6,031 bases of DNA. Origin: Gemmatimonadota bacterium. Lineage in GTDB: Bacteria > Gemmatimonadota > Gemmatimonadetes > Gemmatimonadales > GWC2-71-9. Each line of letters starts with the position of its first letter. The first letter of the stretch is position 1. Position numbers and translations under genes: made by a program. Positions 1 to 5,553 of this stretch are shown piece by piece. The stretch spans positions 1 through 6,031 of the forward strand of contig QHTS01000265.1 of the NCBI GenBank assembly GCA_003220905.1. Direction: 5' to 3'. The notes below the pieces were generated by a model that was not told where the DNA came from, did no database searches, and worked only from the letters and a program-made list of their open reading frames with translations.

Positions 1-171
1 CACGCCGTAGTCGAAATACGCCTCCCAGTCATTGGTATCGGCGGCGCTGGAGAGACGTGGCCGCTTGGACTCCGCCGCATTCTGCAAGGGCGGCGGCTTC
101 TGGCCCACGATCCCGGCGGGCAGGAGCGCGCACGCGACACCCATCAGAACGACCTTCCACGGGCCGATCAA
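1..171 (-). CDS. N-terminal fragment of a secreted protein (possibly TPR), cut by the window edge
   Basis: The window holds only the first 57 codons; the gene continues past the left edge. The start is TTG at 171-169, chosen because a strong Shine-Dalgarno AAGGAGG lies 4 bases before it and because it gives the protein a basic residue (K6) ahead of a hydrophobic stretch (residues 7-23), a typical Sec signal peptide. The next ATG (codon 10) would lose the charged N-region. A Cys at residue 14 is preceded by GVA, but it sits inside the hydrophobic stretch, so lipidation is doubtful. After a Pro-rich linker (PPP at 26-28) the fragment ends in DTNDWEAYFDYGV, which resembles the opening of tetratricopeptide-repeat segments in exported proteins; this is inference from about 13 residues. 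The gene is in the same reading frame as hisN, separated by the TAA stop and three codons, and is probably co-transcribed with it. Confidence 0.6.
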   Translation of the reverse strand, partial: MIGPWKVVLMGVACALLPAGIVGQKPPPLQNAAESKRPRLSSAADTNDWEAYFDYGV

Positions 172-175
172 GTGT

Positions 176-182
176 CCTCCTT
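176..182 (-). promoter_or_regulatory. Shine-Dalgarno overlapping the hisN stop codon
   Basis: On the minus strand AAGGAGG shares its two A's with the TAA stop of the phosphatase gene and sits 4 bases before the TTG at 171. This site decides the start of the downstream secreted protein. It also suggests that ribosomes ending on hisN could re-initiate on that gene. Confidence 0.65.
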
Positions 183-957
183 ACGTCGGGTGCGCGAGCG
201 CTCGCAGCGCGGTTTCATGCAGCGGACCGTTGGACGTCACCAGGCTCCCCGCGTAGATCGAGCGCTCGCCGCCGAGTCCCGTTGCCCGGCCCCCGGCCTC
301 TTCCACGATCACCTGCGGCGCCGCGATGTCCCACGGCTGCATCACGGGGTCGATCGCGATTTCGCCCGCTCCCTCCGCCACGAGCATGTGTTGCAGGAAG
401 TCCCCAAACCCGCGGGTGCGCTCGACCCGGGCGATGAGTCCGGCGATCCCGGGCGGCGGTCCCGCTTCGCCGGGCCCCAAGTTGCCGTGGAACAACATCG
501 CGTGCTCGAGCGCCTCGATCCGCGAGACCAGGATGCGCCGCCCGTCGCGGAACGCGCCGCCGCCTCGCGCAGCGTGCCAGCGGGCCCCCAACGCGGGCGC
601 GCTCGCGACGCCCGCCACCACCTCGCCACCGGTCTCGATCGCCAGCAGGGTCGCAAACACCGGAATGCCCCGCACGAAGTTCCGTGTGCCGTCGATCGGA
701 TCGATGATGAGCCGCGCCTCGGCGGTTCCGGCCGCTTCCCCTTCCTCTTCGCCCAACACGCCAAGCGCCGGATGGGTATCGCGCACCAGCCTCCGGGCCA
801 TTGCTTCGATCACCCGGTCCGCTTCGGTGACGGGGCTCAGATCAGGCTTGGTGTCGACCCGGAGCCCCGGGTTCCGGAAGAAGTGCAGGGCAATCTCGTC
901 AGCGCGGTCGGCGGCCGCCATGAGAAACGGCAACCAGTCCTCGGCGCTACTGGGCAC
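181..957 (-). CDS. hisN: Inositol-monophosphatase-family phosphatase, probably histidinol-phosphatase (HisN type)
   Basis: The protein has 258 aa, normal for the Mg2+-dependent, Li+-sensitive inositol monophosphatase family. The metal site is complete: GEE at 69-71 (E70), DPIDGT at 86-91 (D86, D89, backbone I88) and PWD at 208-210 (D210). VTEAD at 43-47 is the usual N-terminal family motif. The C-terminal half (RGFGDFLQHMLVAEG, then DPVMQPWDIAAPQVIVEEAGG) fits the HisN branch, which removes phosphate from L-histidinol phosphate in histidine synthesis, better than inositol or 3'-phosphoadenosine phosphatases, although substrate cannot be fixed by sequence alone. The start is GTG at 957-955, with GGGAG five bases upstream; the stop is TAA. 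The enzyme should be cytosolic. It lies 108 bases downstream of the lactate dehydrogenase gene on the same strand and 9 bases upstream of a secreted protein gene. No other histidine gene is visible. Confidence 0.85.
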   Translation of the reverse strand: MPSSAEDWLPFLMAAADRADEIALHFFRNPGLRVDTKPDLSPVTEADRVIEAMARRLVRDTHPALGVLGEEEGEAAGTAEARLIIDPIDGTRNFVRGIPVFATLLAIETGGEVVAGVASAPALGARWHAARGGGAFRDGRRILVSRIEALEHAMLFHGNLGPGEAGPPPGIAGLIARVERTRGFGDFLQHMLVAEGAGEIAIDPVMQPWDIAAPQVIVEEAGGRATGLGGERSIYAGSLVTSNGPLHETALRALAHPT

Positions 958-1046
958 CGATGCTCCCGCTGGTGGTTGGGACGGGGCGGAAGATGGCGGC
1001 CCCGTGGCCAGGTCGCAATCGGGGCACCCCGCGGGAACCCGGCGTT

Positions 1047-1065
1047 ACGCTGGCGCCTTCAGCGT
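1047..1065 (-). terminator. Hairpin directly after the lldD stop; weak terminator or mRNA-end candidate
   Basis: Immediately after the TAG of lldD the minus strand reads ACGCTG, a 7-base loop, then CAGCGT: a perfect 6-bp stem. No T-run follows, so it does not meet the classic intrinsic-terminator rule. It may reduce or modulate read-through into hisN or protect the 3' end of the lldD message. The rest of the gap (958-1046) holds a GC-rich stretch with a CCCGCGGG palindrome and the hisN ribosome-binding site; no clear promoter is seen there. Confidence 0.3.
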
Positions 1066-2250
1066 CTACTGAGCAACGGCCGGCACGTCCACAAACGATC
1101 GATCCAGCCTGGTGATCGATGCGCACCCGAGCAGCTTGAGCGTGCGTTCCATGTCGGCCCGCAAGATCTCAAGCGCGCGTGCGACACCCGCCTCGCCGGC
1201 GGCAGCCAGGCCGTAAGCATACGCGCGCCCCACGAGAACCGCGCGGGCTCCCAAGCAGATCGCCTTGATGACGTCGCTGCCGCGACGGATCCCCCCGTCC
1301 ATCAGTACCTCGGCCTGGCCGTTCACGGCGGTCGCGACCTCCGGGAGCACTCTCAGGGAGGCAGGAACGCCGTCGAGCTGGCGTCCGCCGTGATTGGATA
1401 CGACGACACCGGCTGCGCCTTCGTCGACCGCGCGCCGAGCGTCATCACCCGTAAGCACGCCCTTGACGACAACCGGGCCGCGCCACGTATCGCGCAGCCA
1501 TCGCAGGTCCTCCCACGCGAGCGCCGCGCCGGCCAGCGCAGTGGTGACGTCGATCAGCGGCATCGGTCCGTGGCCGGGGATGACGATGTTCGGAAGCGTG
1601 GAGATGCCCCCGTCGAGCAAGAACGCTGTGAGCCATCCCGGGCGGGACAACAACTGCGGCAGAAACGGGATCTTGGCCAACAGGTTGTCACGCAGGAGCT
1701 CGGTCATGCCGTTTCGGAGATCACGCTCGCGCATTCCCGCCACAGCCGTGTCGACCGTCACGACGAGGGCCGAGAAGCCCGCAACGCGAGCTCGTTCGAT
1801 CGCCGCCTCGGCGACGCCACGGCCACCGACCAGATAGAGCTGGTACCACATCGGTCCGCCCGAGGAGGTCTTGACGTCCTCGAGCTTGTACCCCGACATC
1901 GTGGAGAGTATGTAGACGCTGCCGGCCGCGCCGGCAGCCCGAGCGGCACCCGGTTCGCCGACGGGGTGCATGAGGCGGCTGTATCCGACGGGGGCGAGCA
2001 GGACGGGAAGGGCCAGCTCCGTGTCCAATACCGTCGTCCGCAGATCGCCCTCAGGCGACCCCACTGCATGACGCGGCCGGAAGCTCACGGCGTCAAAGGC
2101 ACGGCGATTTTCTCGCAACGTGATCTCGCCTTCGGCCCCTCCATCGACGTAGTCGAAGACCACCTTGGGGAGACGACGCCGGGCCAAGCGCCGCAGGTCC
2201 TCGATATTGACGACACGGGGCGACGCGACTGCATGCGCGGGTCTGATCAT
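1066..2250 (-). CDS. lldD: FMN-dependent L-lactate / alpha-hydroxy-acid dehydrogenase (LldD-like)
   Basis: This 394-aa flavoenzyme has a TIM-barrel fold of the glycolate oxidase / lactate dehydrogenase family (usual length about 360-400) and oxidises an L-2-hydroxy acid to the 2-oxo acid. The family residues are present: FDYVDGGAEGE at 32-42 (Y34), LAPVG at 85-89 (FMN), YQLY at 136-139 (Q137, Y139), TVDT at 165-168, R174 in MRERD, K263 in VVKGV, the catalytic SNHGGRQLDG at 285-294 (H287, R290), and the FMN-phosphate motifs DGGIRRG at 318-324 and GR at 341-342. The segment at about 180-240 is the variable loop that in family members contacts the membrane or electron acceptor. Start ATG at 2250 is preferred: the frame stays open to 2400, but those 50 residues are Arg/Pro/Ala-rich and non-conserved. 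There is no clear Shine-Dalgarno; TTG at 2259 is an alternative. The divergent lactate permease supports L-lactate as substrate. Other hydroxy acids, or an oxygen-using oxidase, remain possible. Confidence 0.87.
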   Translation of the reverse strand: MIRPAHAVASPRVVNIEDLRRLARRRLPKVVFDYVDGGAEGEITLRENRRAFDAVSFRPRHAVGSPEGDLRTTVLDTELALPVLLAPVGYSRLMHPVGEPGAARAAGAAGSVYILSTMSGYKLEDVKTSSGGPMWYQLYLVGGRGVAEAAIERARVAGFSALVVTVDTAVAGMRERDLRNGMTELLRDNLLAKIPFLPQLLSRPGWLTAFLLDGGISTLPNIVIPGHGPMPLIDVTTALAGAALAWEDLRWLRDTWRGPVVVKGVLTGDDARRAVDEGAAGVVVSNHGGRQLDGVPASLRVLPEVATAVNGQAEVLMDGGIRRGSDVIKAICLGARAVLVGRAYAYGLAAAGEAGVARALEILRADMERTLKLLGCASITRLDRSFVDVPAVAQ

Positions 2251-2398
2251 TCGTGCCAAAGCTGGACGCGGGGCCGCGCCTCGGCAACGGGCCGGCCTCG
2301 CAGCGGGTGATTGCGCTCGTGGCGGATCGGAAGCAGGTTCTCCGTCACGCCGCTCGGCGTCGACACCATGCAGTTCACCGGGGAACGAGGAGGGAGCC
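2251..2398. promoter_or_regulatory. Divergent lldD/lldP promoter region
   Basis: These 148 bases between the two divergently transcribed lactate genes must carry both promoters unless one gene is read from farther away. No convincing -35/-10 pair is visible on either strand; the stretch is very GC-rich. A short dyad, CGCGG-GG-CCGCG at 2267-2278, lies close to the lldD start and is a possible operator, but such dyads are frequent at this GC content. No palindrome resembling the known LldR-type GntR operator was found. Confidence 0.4.
2387..2394 (+). promoter_or_regulatory. Strong Shine-Dalgarno of lldP
   Basis: GAGGAGGG ends 4 bases before the ATG at 2399 and fixes that start. The reading frame is open upstream to 2165, but that extension is the antisense of lldD and its leader and is not coding. 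Confidence 0.75.
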
Positions 2399-4063
2399 AT
2401 GGCGTGGACCCAAACCTACGACCCGTTGCACAATTGGGTCCTTTCTACGCTCGTCGCCGCATTGCCGATCCTGGTCCTCTTCGGCTTGCTGGCCGGGCTC
2501 AGAGTGAAGCCGCACTGGTGTGCGATCGCCGGTGCCGCGACCGCAGTCGCCGTCGCCGTCACGGTTTTCGGGATGCCGTTTCGGCTGGCCGGGATGAGCT
2601 TCCTGTACGGCGTGGGGTTCGGCGTGCTGAAGATCGCCTGGATCGTTCTGGCGGCGGTCTATCTCTACGACATCTCCGTGTACACGGGCAAATTTGAGAT
2701 CATGAAGGACTCGGTGGCGAGAATCACCCCTGACCGCCGTCTGCAGCTGCTGCTGGTGGCGTTCTGCTTCGGCGCGTTCATCGAGGGGGCGGCGGGATTC
2801 GGCGCGCCCGTGGCGATCGCGGGGGCGTTCATGATCGGGCTCGGATTCCAGCCCTTCCATGCCGCTGCGCTGAATCTGATCGCCAACACGTCGCCGGTGG
2901 CATGGGGGGCGATCGGCACGCCGGTTCACACGCTGGCGGCCGTCTCGGGACTCCCTGAATCCGACCTGAGCGCGATGATCGGTCGCATCCTGCCCATCAC
3001 CGGCATCATCGTGCCCTTCTGGCTGGTGCGCGCGATGGTGGGGTGGAGCGAAACCCTCGAAGTGCTCCCCGCCATTCTGGTGGTGGGCGGCTCCTTCAGC
3101 CTGACGCAGTACTTCTGGTCCAACCATGTAGACTCGAACCTCGTCGACATCGCTGGCGGCGTCGTGTCGCTCTTCGCGACCGTGGTCTTCCTCCGGTTCT
3201 GGCAACCGAAACGCGCCTGGCGGTTCGCAGGCGAGCGCCCCGCGACGGCGGGAGCGCACGCCGATCCGACCCCGCGCCGGCACACGACGCCCGAGATCAT
3301 CCGGGCCTGGATGCCGTTCGCGATCCTCTCGATCGTCGTGCTCCTCTGGGGACTGCCGTCGATAAAGGGCGTCATGAACCGGGCCACGACGCCGATCTGG
3401 AACGTGCCCTTCCTGCACAACGCCGTCACGCGCGCCGCCCCCGTGGTGACCAAGCTGACCCCGGAGGCCGCGCGCTACGACTTCAACTGGTTATCGGCTA
3501 CGGGGACAGGGTGCTTCGTCGCCGCCCTCCTCGCTGGATTGCTGCTGGGCCTCGGGCCGGGCCAGCTCGCGAAGATCTTTTGGCACACCCTGAAACGCAT
3601 GAAGCTGGCGATCATCGCCATTTCATTCATGCTGGGACTGGGATTCACCACTCGCTATTCGGGACTGGATGCCGTGTTGGGCTTGGCGTTTACGCGGACC
3701 GGTTGGCTGTTCCCCTTCTTCGGCACCTACCTGGGCTGGCTCGGGGTCGCGCTGACGGGCAGCGACACATCCTCGAACGCGTTGTTCGGGAGCCTCCAGC
3801 GGATCACCGCGGACCAGCTCAAGCTCGACTCGGTCCTGATGTGCGCGGCCAACAGCGCGGGCGGCGTGATGGGCAAGATGGTGGACGCGCAGTCCATCTG
3901 CGTGGCGACCTCGGCCACGGACCAGGTGGGCAACGAGGGAATCATTTTCCGCTACGTGTTCTGGCATTCGATTGCGCTGGGCGCCGTCGTCGGCGTGATC
4001 GTATTGCTGTACGCGTACGTGTTCCCGGGGGCGGTGCCGCACGGATTGACGATCGTGAAATGA
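2399..4063 (+). CDS. lldP: L-lactate permease (LctP/LldP family)
   Basis: This 554-aa polytopic inner-membrane protein (E. coli LldP is about 550 aa) belongs to the lactate permease family, which imports L-lactate and often glycolate with protons. It has at least ten hydrophobic segments, for example about 16-34, 42-60, 70-92, 115-150, 197-215, 250-267, 303-321, 367-387, 402-416, 425-452 and 520-544. Family signatures are plain: FGAFIEGAAGFGAPVAIAG at 124-142, ANTSPVAWGAIGTPVHTLA at 162-180, TGSDTSSNALFGSLQ at 453-467 and NSAGGVMGKMVDAQSI at 485-500. A charged, Pro/Ala/Arg-rich cytoplasmic loop lies at about 268-300. The start has a strong Shine-Dalgarno; the stop is TGA. It is divergent from the FMN lactate dehydrogenase, so import and oxidation of lactate are genetically linked. 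Nothing looks truncated. Specificity for lactate over glycolate is inferred from family and neighbour. Confidence 0.93.
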   Translation: MAWTQTYDPLHNWVLSTLVAALPILVLFGLLAGLRVKPHWCAIAGAATAVAVAVTVFGMPFRLAGMSFLYGVGFGVLKIAWIVLAAVYLYDISVYTGKFEIMKDSVARITPDRRLQLLLVAFCFGAFIEGAAGFGAPVAIAGAFMIGLGFQPFHAAALNLIANTSPVAWGAIGTPVHTLAAVSGLPESDLSAMIGRILPITGIIVPFWLVRAMVGWSETLEVLPAILVVGGSFSLTQYFWSNHVDSNLVDIAGGVVSLFATVVFLRFWQPKRAWRFAGERPATAGAHADPTPRRHTTPEIIRAWMPFAILSIVVLLWGLPSIKGVMNRATTPIWNVPFLHNAVTRAAPVVTKLTPEAARYDFNWLSATGTGCFVAALLAGLLLGLGPGQLAKIFWHTLKRMKLAIIAISFMLGLGFTTRYSGLDAVLGLAFTRTGWLFPFFGTYLGWLGVALTGSDTSSNALFGSLQRITADQLKLDSVLMCAANSAGGVMGKMVDAQSICVATSATDQVGNEGIIFRYVFWHSIALGAVVGVIVLLYAYVFPGAVPHGLTIVK

Positions 4064-4084
4064 GGACGATTAGCGCGCGCCGAC

Positions 4085-4099
4085 AGCAGGATGCCTGCT
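4085..4099. terminator. Hairpin between convergent lldP and tRNA-Ala, possible bidirectional terminator
   Basis: AGCAGG-ATG-CCTGCT forms a 6-bp stem with a 3-base loop in the 81-base gap between lldP (plus) and the tRNA (minus). It is flanked by GCGCGC-rich segments (about 4073-4080 and 4112-4121, the latter a perfect 10-base palindrome) that could pair to lengthen the structure. There is no T-run on either strand, so termination is inferred only from position and symmetry. Confidence 0.3.
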
Positions 4100-4144
4100 C
4101 GAGCACCTACCGACGCGCGTCGTGAGCGTTGGTCATGCGATCAG

Positions 4145-4217
4145 TGGAGCGGATGGGATTCGAACCCACGACCCCCTGGTTGCAAACCAGGTGCTCTCCC
4201 AGCTGAGCTACCGCCCC
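4145..4217 (-). tRNA. tRNA-Ala, anticodon UGC
   Basis: The minus strand folds as a complete 73-base cloverleaf: acceptor GGGGCGG/CCGCTCC, D-arm GCTC/GAGC, anticodon stem CCTGG/CCAGG around the loop TTTGCAA (anticodon TGC), 5-base variable loop GGGTC, and T-arm GTGGG-TTCGAAT-CCCAT. The acceptor stem carries the G3-U70 wobble, the main identity element read by alanyl-tRNA synthetase, which confirms alanine. The discriminator base is A73. The CCA tail is not encoded (CTG follows), so it must be added by CCA nucleotidyltransferase. The gene stands alone, not inside an rRNA operon. Confidence 0.97.
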
Positions 4218-4230
4218 TTGTACGGCTAGT

Positions 4231-4236
4231 AAGATA
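4231..4236 (-). promoter_or_regulatory. Candidate -10 element for tRNA-Ala
   Basis: TATCTT on the minus strand lies in a relatively AT-richer patch and ends 13 bases before the mature tRNA 5' end, a plausible place for a tRNA promoter. No good -35 match is seen; the -35 zone falls within the left arm of the inverted repeat at 4250-4267. The call is weak. Confidence 0.3.
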
Positions 4237-4249
4237 GCGAGCAGAAAAC

Positions 4250-4340
4250 AGACGCACAGACGCACAGCGGTCAACAGCGACGAGGAGGCAGGCCTACCCG
4301 TTTTCCTCCCACCTGTTCTCCCCTGTGCGTCTGCGCGTCT
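4250..4340. repeat. Long interrupted inverted repeat with 8-base tandem units in each arm
   Basis: The left arm at 4250-4267 is AGACGCAC twice plus AG. The right arm at 4323-4340 is its reverse complement over 18 bases with one difference (A4256 opposite C4334). On a minus-strand RNA that position becomes a U-G wobble, so all 18 positions can pair there; on a plus-strand RNA it is an A-C mismatch. The 55-base centre has nested pairing potential: AACAG 4273-4277 with CTGTT 4313-4317, and GGAGG 4284-4288 with CCTCC 4305-4309. It lies between the tRNA-Ala 5' side and the start of tupA. It could be a dispersed palindromic repeat of the REP or MITE kind, or a local regulatory structure. No coding sequence or terminal target duplication is visible. 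Confidence 0.7.
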
Positions 4341-4382
4341 AGCTTTTGCATTTCCCGCCTGTCGGCCGGCATTATTCCCAGC

Positions 4383-5177
4383 ATGAGATGCCTCGGCGTG
4401 GTTCTCCTCATGGCAACCGCGTGCCGCTCCGGCCCCGCACCGCTCCGCCTCGGCACCACGTACACGGTGCAGCAGTCGGGCGCGCTCGCCGTGCTCGAGT
4501 CGCTCTGGACCAGCCCCGCTCCACTCACGACCGTGGTCGCCCCCTCGGGGCAGATCCTACGCTCCGCCGCCAACGGCGACTTGGACGTCGTGATCACGCA
4601 CGCGCCGGCGCTCGAGCAGCGGCTGCTCGTGGGGCCCGGGCACACCCTGCTCCGCTGTCCGCTCGCCGCCAGCCGGTTCGCCGTCGTGGGGCCGGCGGCC
4701 GACCCCGCACGCGTCGCGACCGCCGTCACCGCGGTGGAGGCGTTCCGCCGCATCGCGGGTGCGGGCGGGCCGTTTGTCTCGCGCGGTGATTCGTCCGGCA
4801 CGCACGTGAAGGAACTGGCCCTGTGGCACGCGGCGGGCGTGACGCCCGCGCCGCGCTGGTACCTCGAGTCGGGTGCCGACCAGGCGGCGACGCTCCACCT
4901 CGCCGAGGAACGCCAGGCCTACGCCCTTGCCGACCTCCCCACGTACGCGAAGCTCGGCAGGCTGGCGTCTCGCATCCTGTTCACCGCCGACACCGCCCTT
5001 ACCAACCCCTATACGCTGTACCTCGTGCGCCGTCCGGAGCCCCATCCCGCCGCCCGCGACTTCGCGACGTGGGCGACGCACGCCGGGCGCGCAGGGATGC
5101 TCGCGCTCCGGCTTCCCGACGGGATGCCGGCCTTCGTCGTGCAGCCAGGTGACTGCGAAGCTACTGCGACACCGTGA
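4383..5177 (+). CDS. tupA: TupA-like tungstate ABC transporter substrate-binding lipoprotein
   Basis: The 264-aa protein has a short lipoprotein signal peptide (hydrophobic 4-13, lipobox ATA-C14). It then shows the order of motifs of the TupA/PBP-like family: TTYTVQQSGALAVLE at 25-39 (oxyanion-binding loop region), GQILRSAANGDLDVVITHAP at 56-75, FVSRGDSSGTHVKELALW at 131-148 (the most diagnostic segment), WYLESGADQAATLHLAEE at 159-176, YALADLPTY at 180-188 and NPYTLYLV at 208-215. The family binds tungstate, rarely molybdate, and delivers it to the TupB permease and TupC ATPase. The start is ATG at 4383 because it gives the lipoprotein signal; no good Shine-Dalgarno precedes it. TTGCAT (4346-4351) and CATTAT (4370-4375) are only a weak promoter match. 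No tupB or tupC is adjacent: upstream is a tRNA on the other strand, downstream a convergent gene. Its 3' end overlaps that gene by 17 bases. Confidence 0.85.
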   Translation: MRCLGVVLLMATACRSGPAPLRLGTTYTVQQSGALAVLESLWTSPAPLTTVVAPSGQILRSAANGDLDVVITHAPALEQRLLVGPGHTLLRCPLAASRFAVVGPAADPARVATAVTAVEAFRRIAGAGGPFVSRGDSSGTHVKELALWHAAGVTPAPRWYLESGADQAATLHLAEERQAYALADLPTYAKLGRLASRILFTADTALTNPYTLYLVRRPEPHPAARDFATWATHAGRAGMLALRLPDGMPAFVVQPGDCEATATP

Positions 5178-5553
5178 GGGAGTACCCGGCGAGCGAGCGC
5201 AGCTGAAAGTCCGGCGCCGCCACGGCCTGAACGGTTGCGCGGTACTGCGCCACGTTCCGCGTGTCCGCGACGCCGATCGTGACGACCGCACCGTTCGTCA
5301 GCGTCCCCGTGACGGCAAAGCGGGTCAGTGTGGAGAGGGGCTGGGCGAAGACCCGGAGCCCCGGCCCGGCCGTGACGCTGCTGAGCGCCTGCGGCCCTGA
5401 CACGCTGAACAGAATCGCGCCGTCTGCGCCGGCGTTGGGAGTCGCAAGCGAAACGGTGAGCACTCCCGCCACCGGACCGGAGCCGCCGTCGCCGCAGCTC
5501 CCTGCACCGCCGAGTGCCAGCGCGATCAGCAGCCATCCCCCGAGCCGCTTCAT
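5161..5553 (-). CDS. Small lipoprotein with cohesin-like beta-rich domain
   Basis: The 130-aa protein starts MKRLGGWLLIALALGGAGSC: a lipoprotein signal peptide with cleavage before C20, followed by a flexible Gly-rich linker (21-30). Residues about 31-130 are rich in Val, Thr, Ala and Gly with alternating hydrophobics, consistent with a single beta-sandwich. The stretch GVLTVSLATPNAGADGAILFSVSGP (30-54) resembles the first strands of bacterial cohesin-like domains; this is a pattern judgement, not a search result. No catalytic motif is seen. ATG at 5553 overlaps the stop of the upstream gene by four bases (ATGA) and has a strong Shine-Dalgarno, so the two proteins are probably made together. 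The upstream protein ends in a dockerin-like tail, which suggests binding between them. The 3' end overlaps tupA, tail to tail, by 17 bases. The stop is TAG. Confidence 0.72.
   Translation of the reverse strand: MKRLGGWLLIALALGGAGSCGDGGSGPVAGVLTVSLATPNAGADGAILFSVSGPQALSSVTAGPGLRVFAQPLSTLTRFAVTGTLTNGAVVTIGVADTRNVAQYRATVQAVAAPDFQLRSLAGYSLTVSQ

Noticed and set aside
1066..2250. A mycofactocin-type (MftD) or glycolate oxidase identity for the flavoenzyme
   Set aside because: The family fold would allow it, but no mycofactocin or glycolate genes are in the window, and the lactate permease next door favours lactate.
172..2310. A 712-codon open frame on the plus strand covering hisN and lldD
   Set aside because: It is antisense to two genes with intact catalytic motifs; its product is Arg/Asp/Gly/His-rich with no recognisable domain. 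Long antisense frames are expected at this GC content.
2251..2400. N-terminal extension of the lactate dehydrogenase from an ATG at 2400
   Set aside because: The 50 extra residues are low-complexity Arg/Pro/Ala and not part of the family fold. The extension would also consume the whole divergent promoter region and overlap the lldP start codon.
2375..3418. A 347-codon open frame on the minus strand inside lldP
   Set aside because: The predicted product is extremely charged (Arg, Asp, His, Gln), as expected from the antisense of hydrophobic membrane-protein codons. lldP carries all the family signatures.
4250..4340. CRISPR array or classic insertion-sequence ends
   Set aside because: There are only two inverted arms, not regularly spaced direct repeats, and there is no transposase and no flanking target duplication.
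4218..4382. A molybdenum/tungsten cofactor riboswitch (Moco/Tuco) upstream of tupA
   Set aside because: The gene context made it worth considering, but the visible structure is a simple long palindrome of tandem units, and I could not recognise the conserved core of that RNA class. A covariance-model search would decide.
4557..5291. A 244-codon minus-strand frame opposite tupA
   Set aside because: It is an Arg/Gly/His-rich shadow of tupA with no domain or signal; tupA shows clear family motifs.
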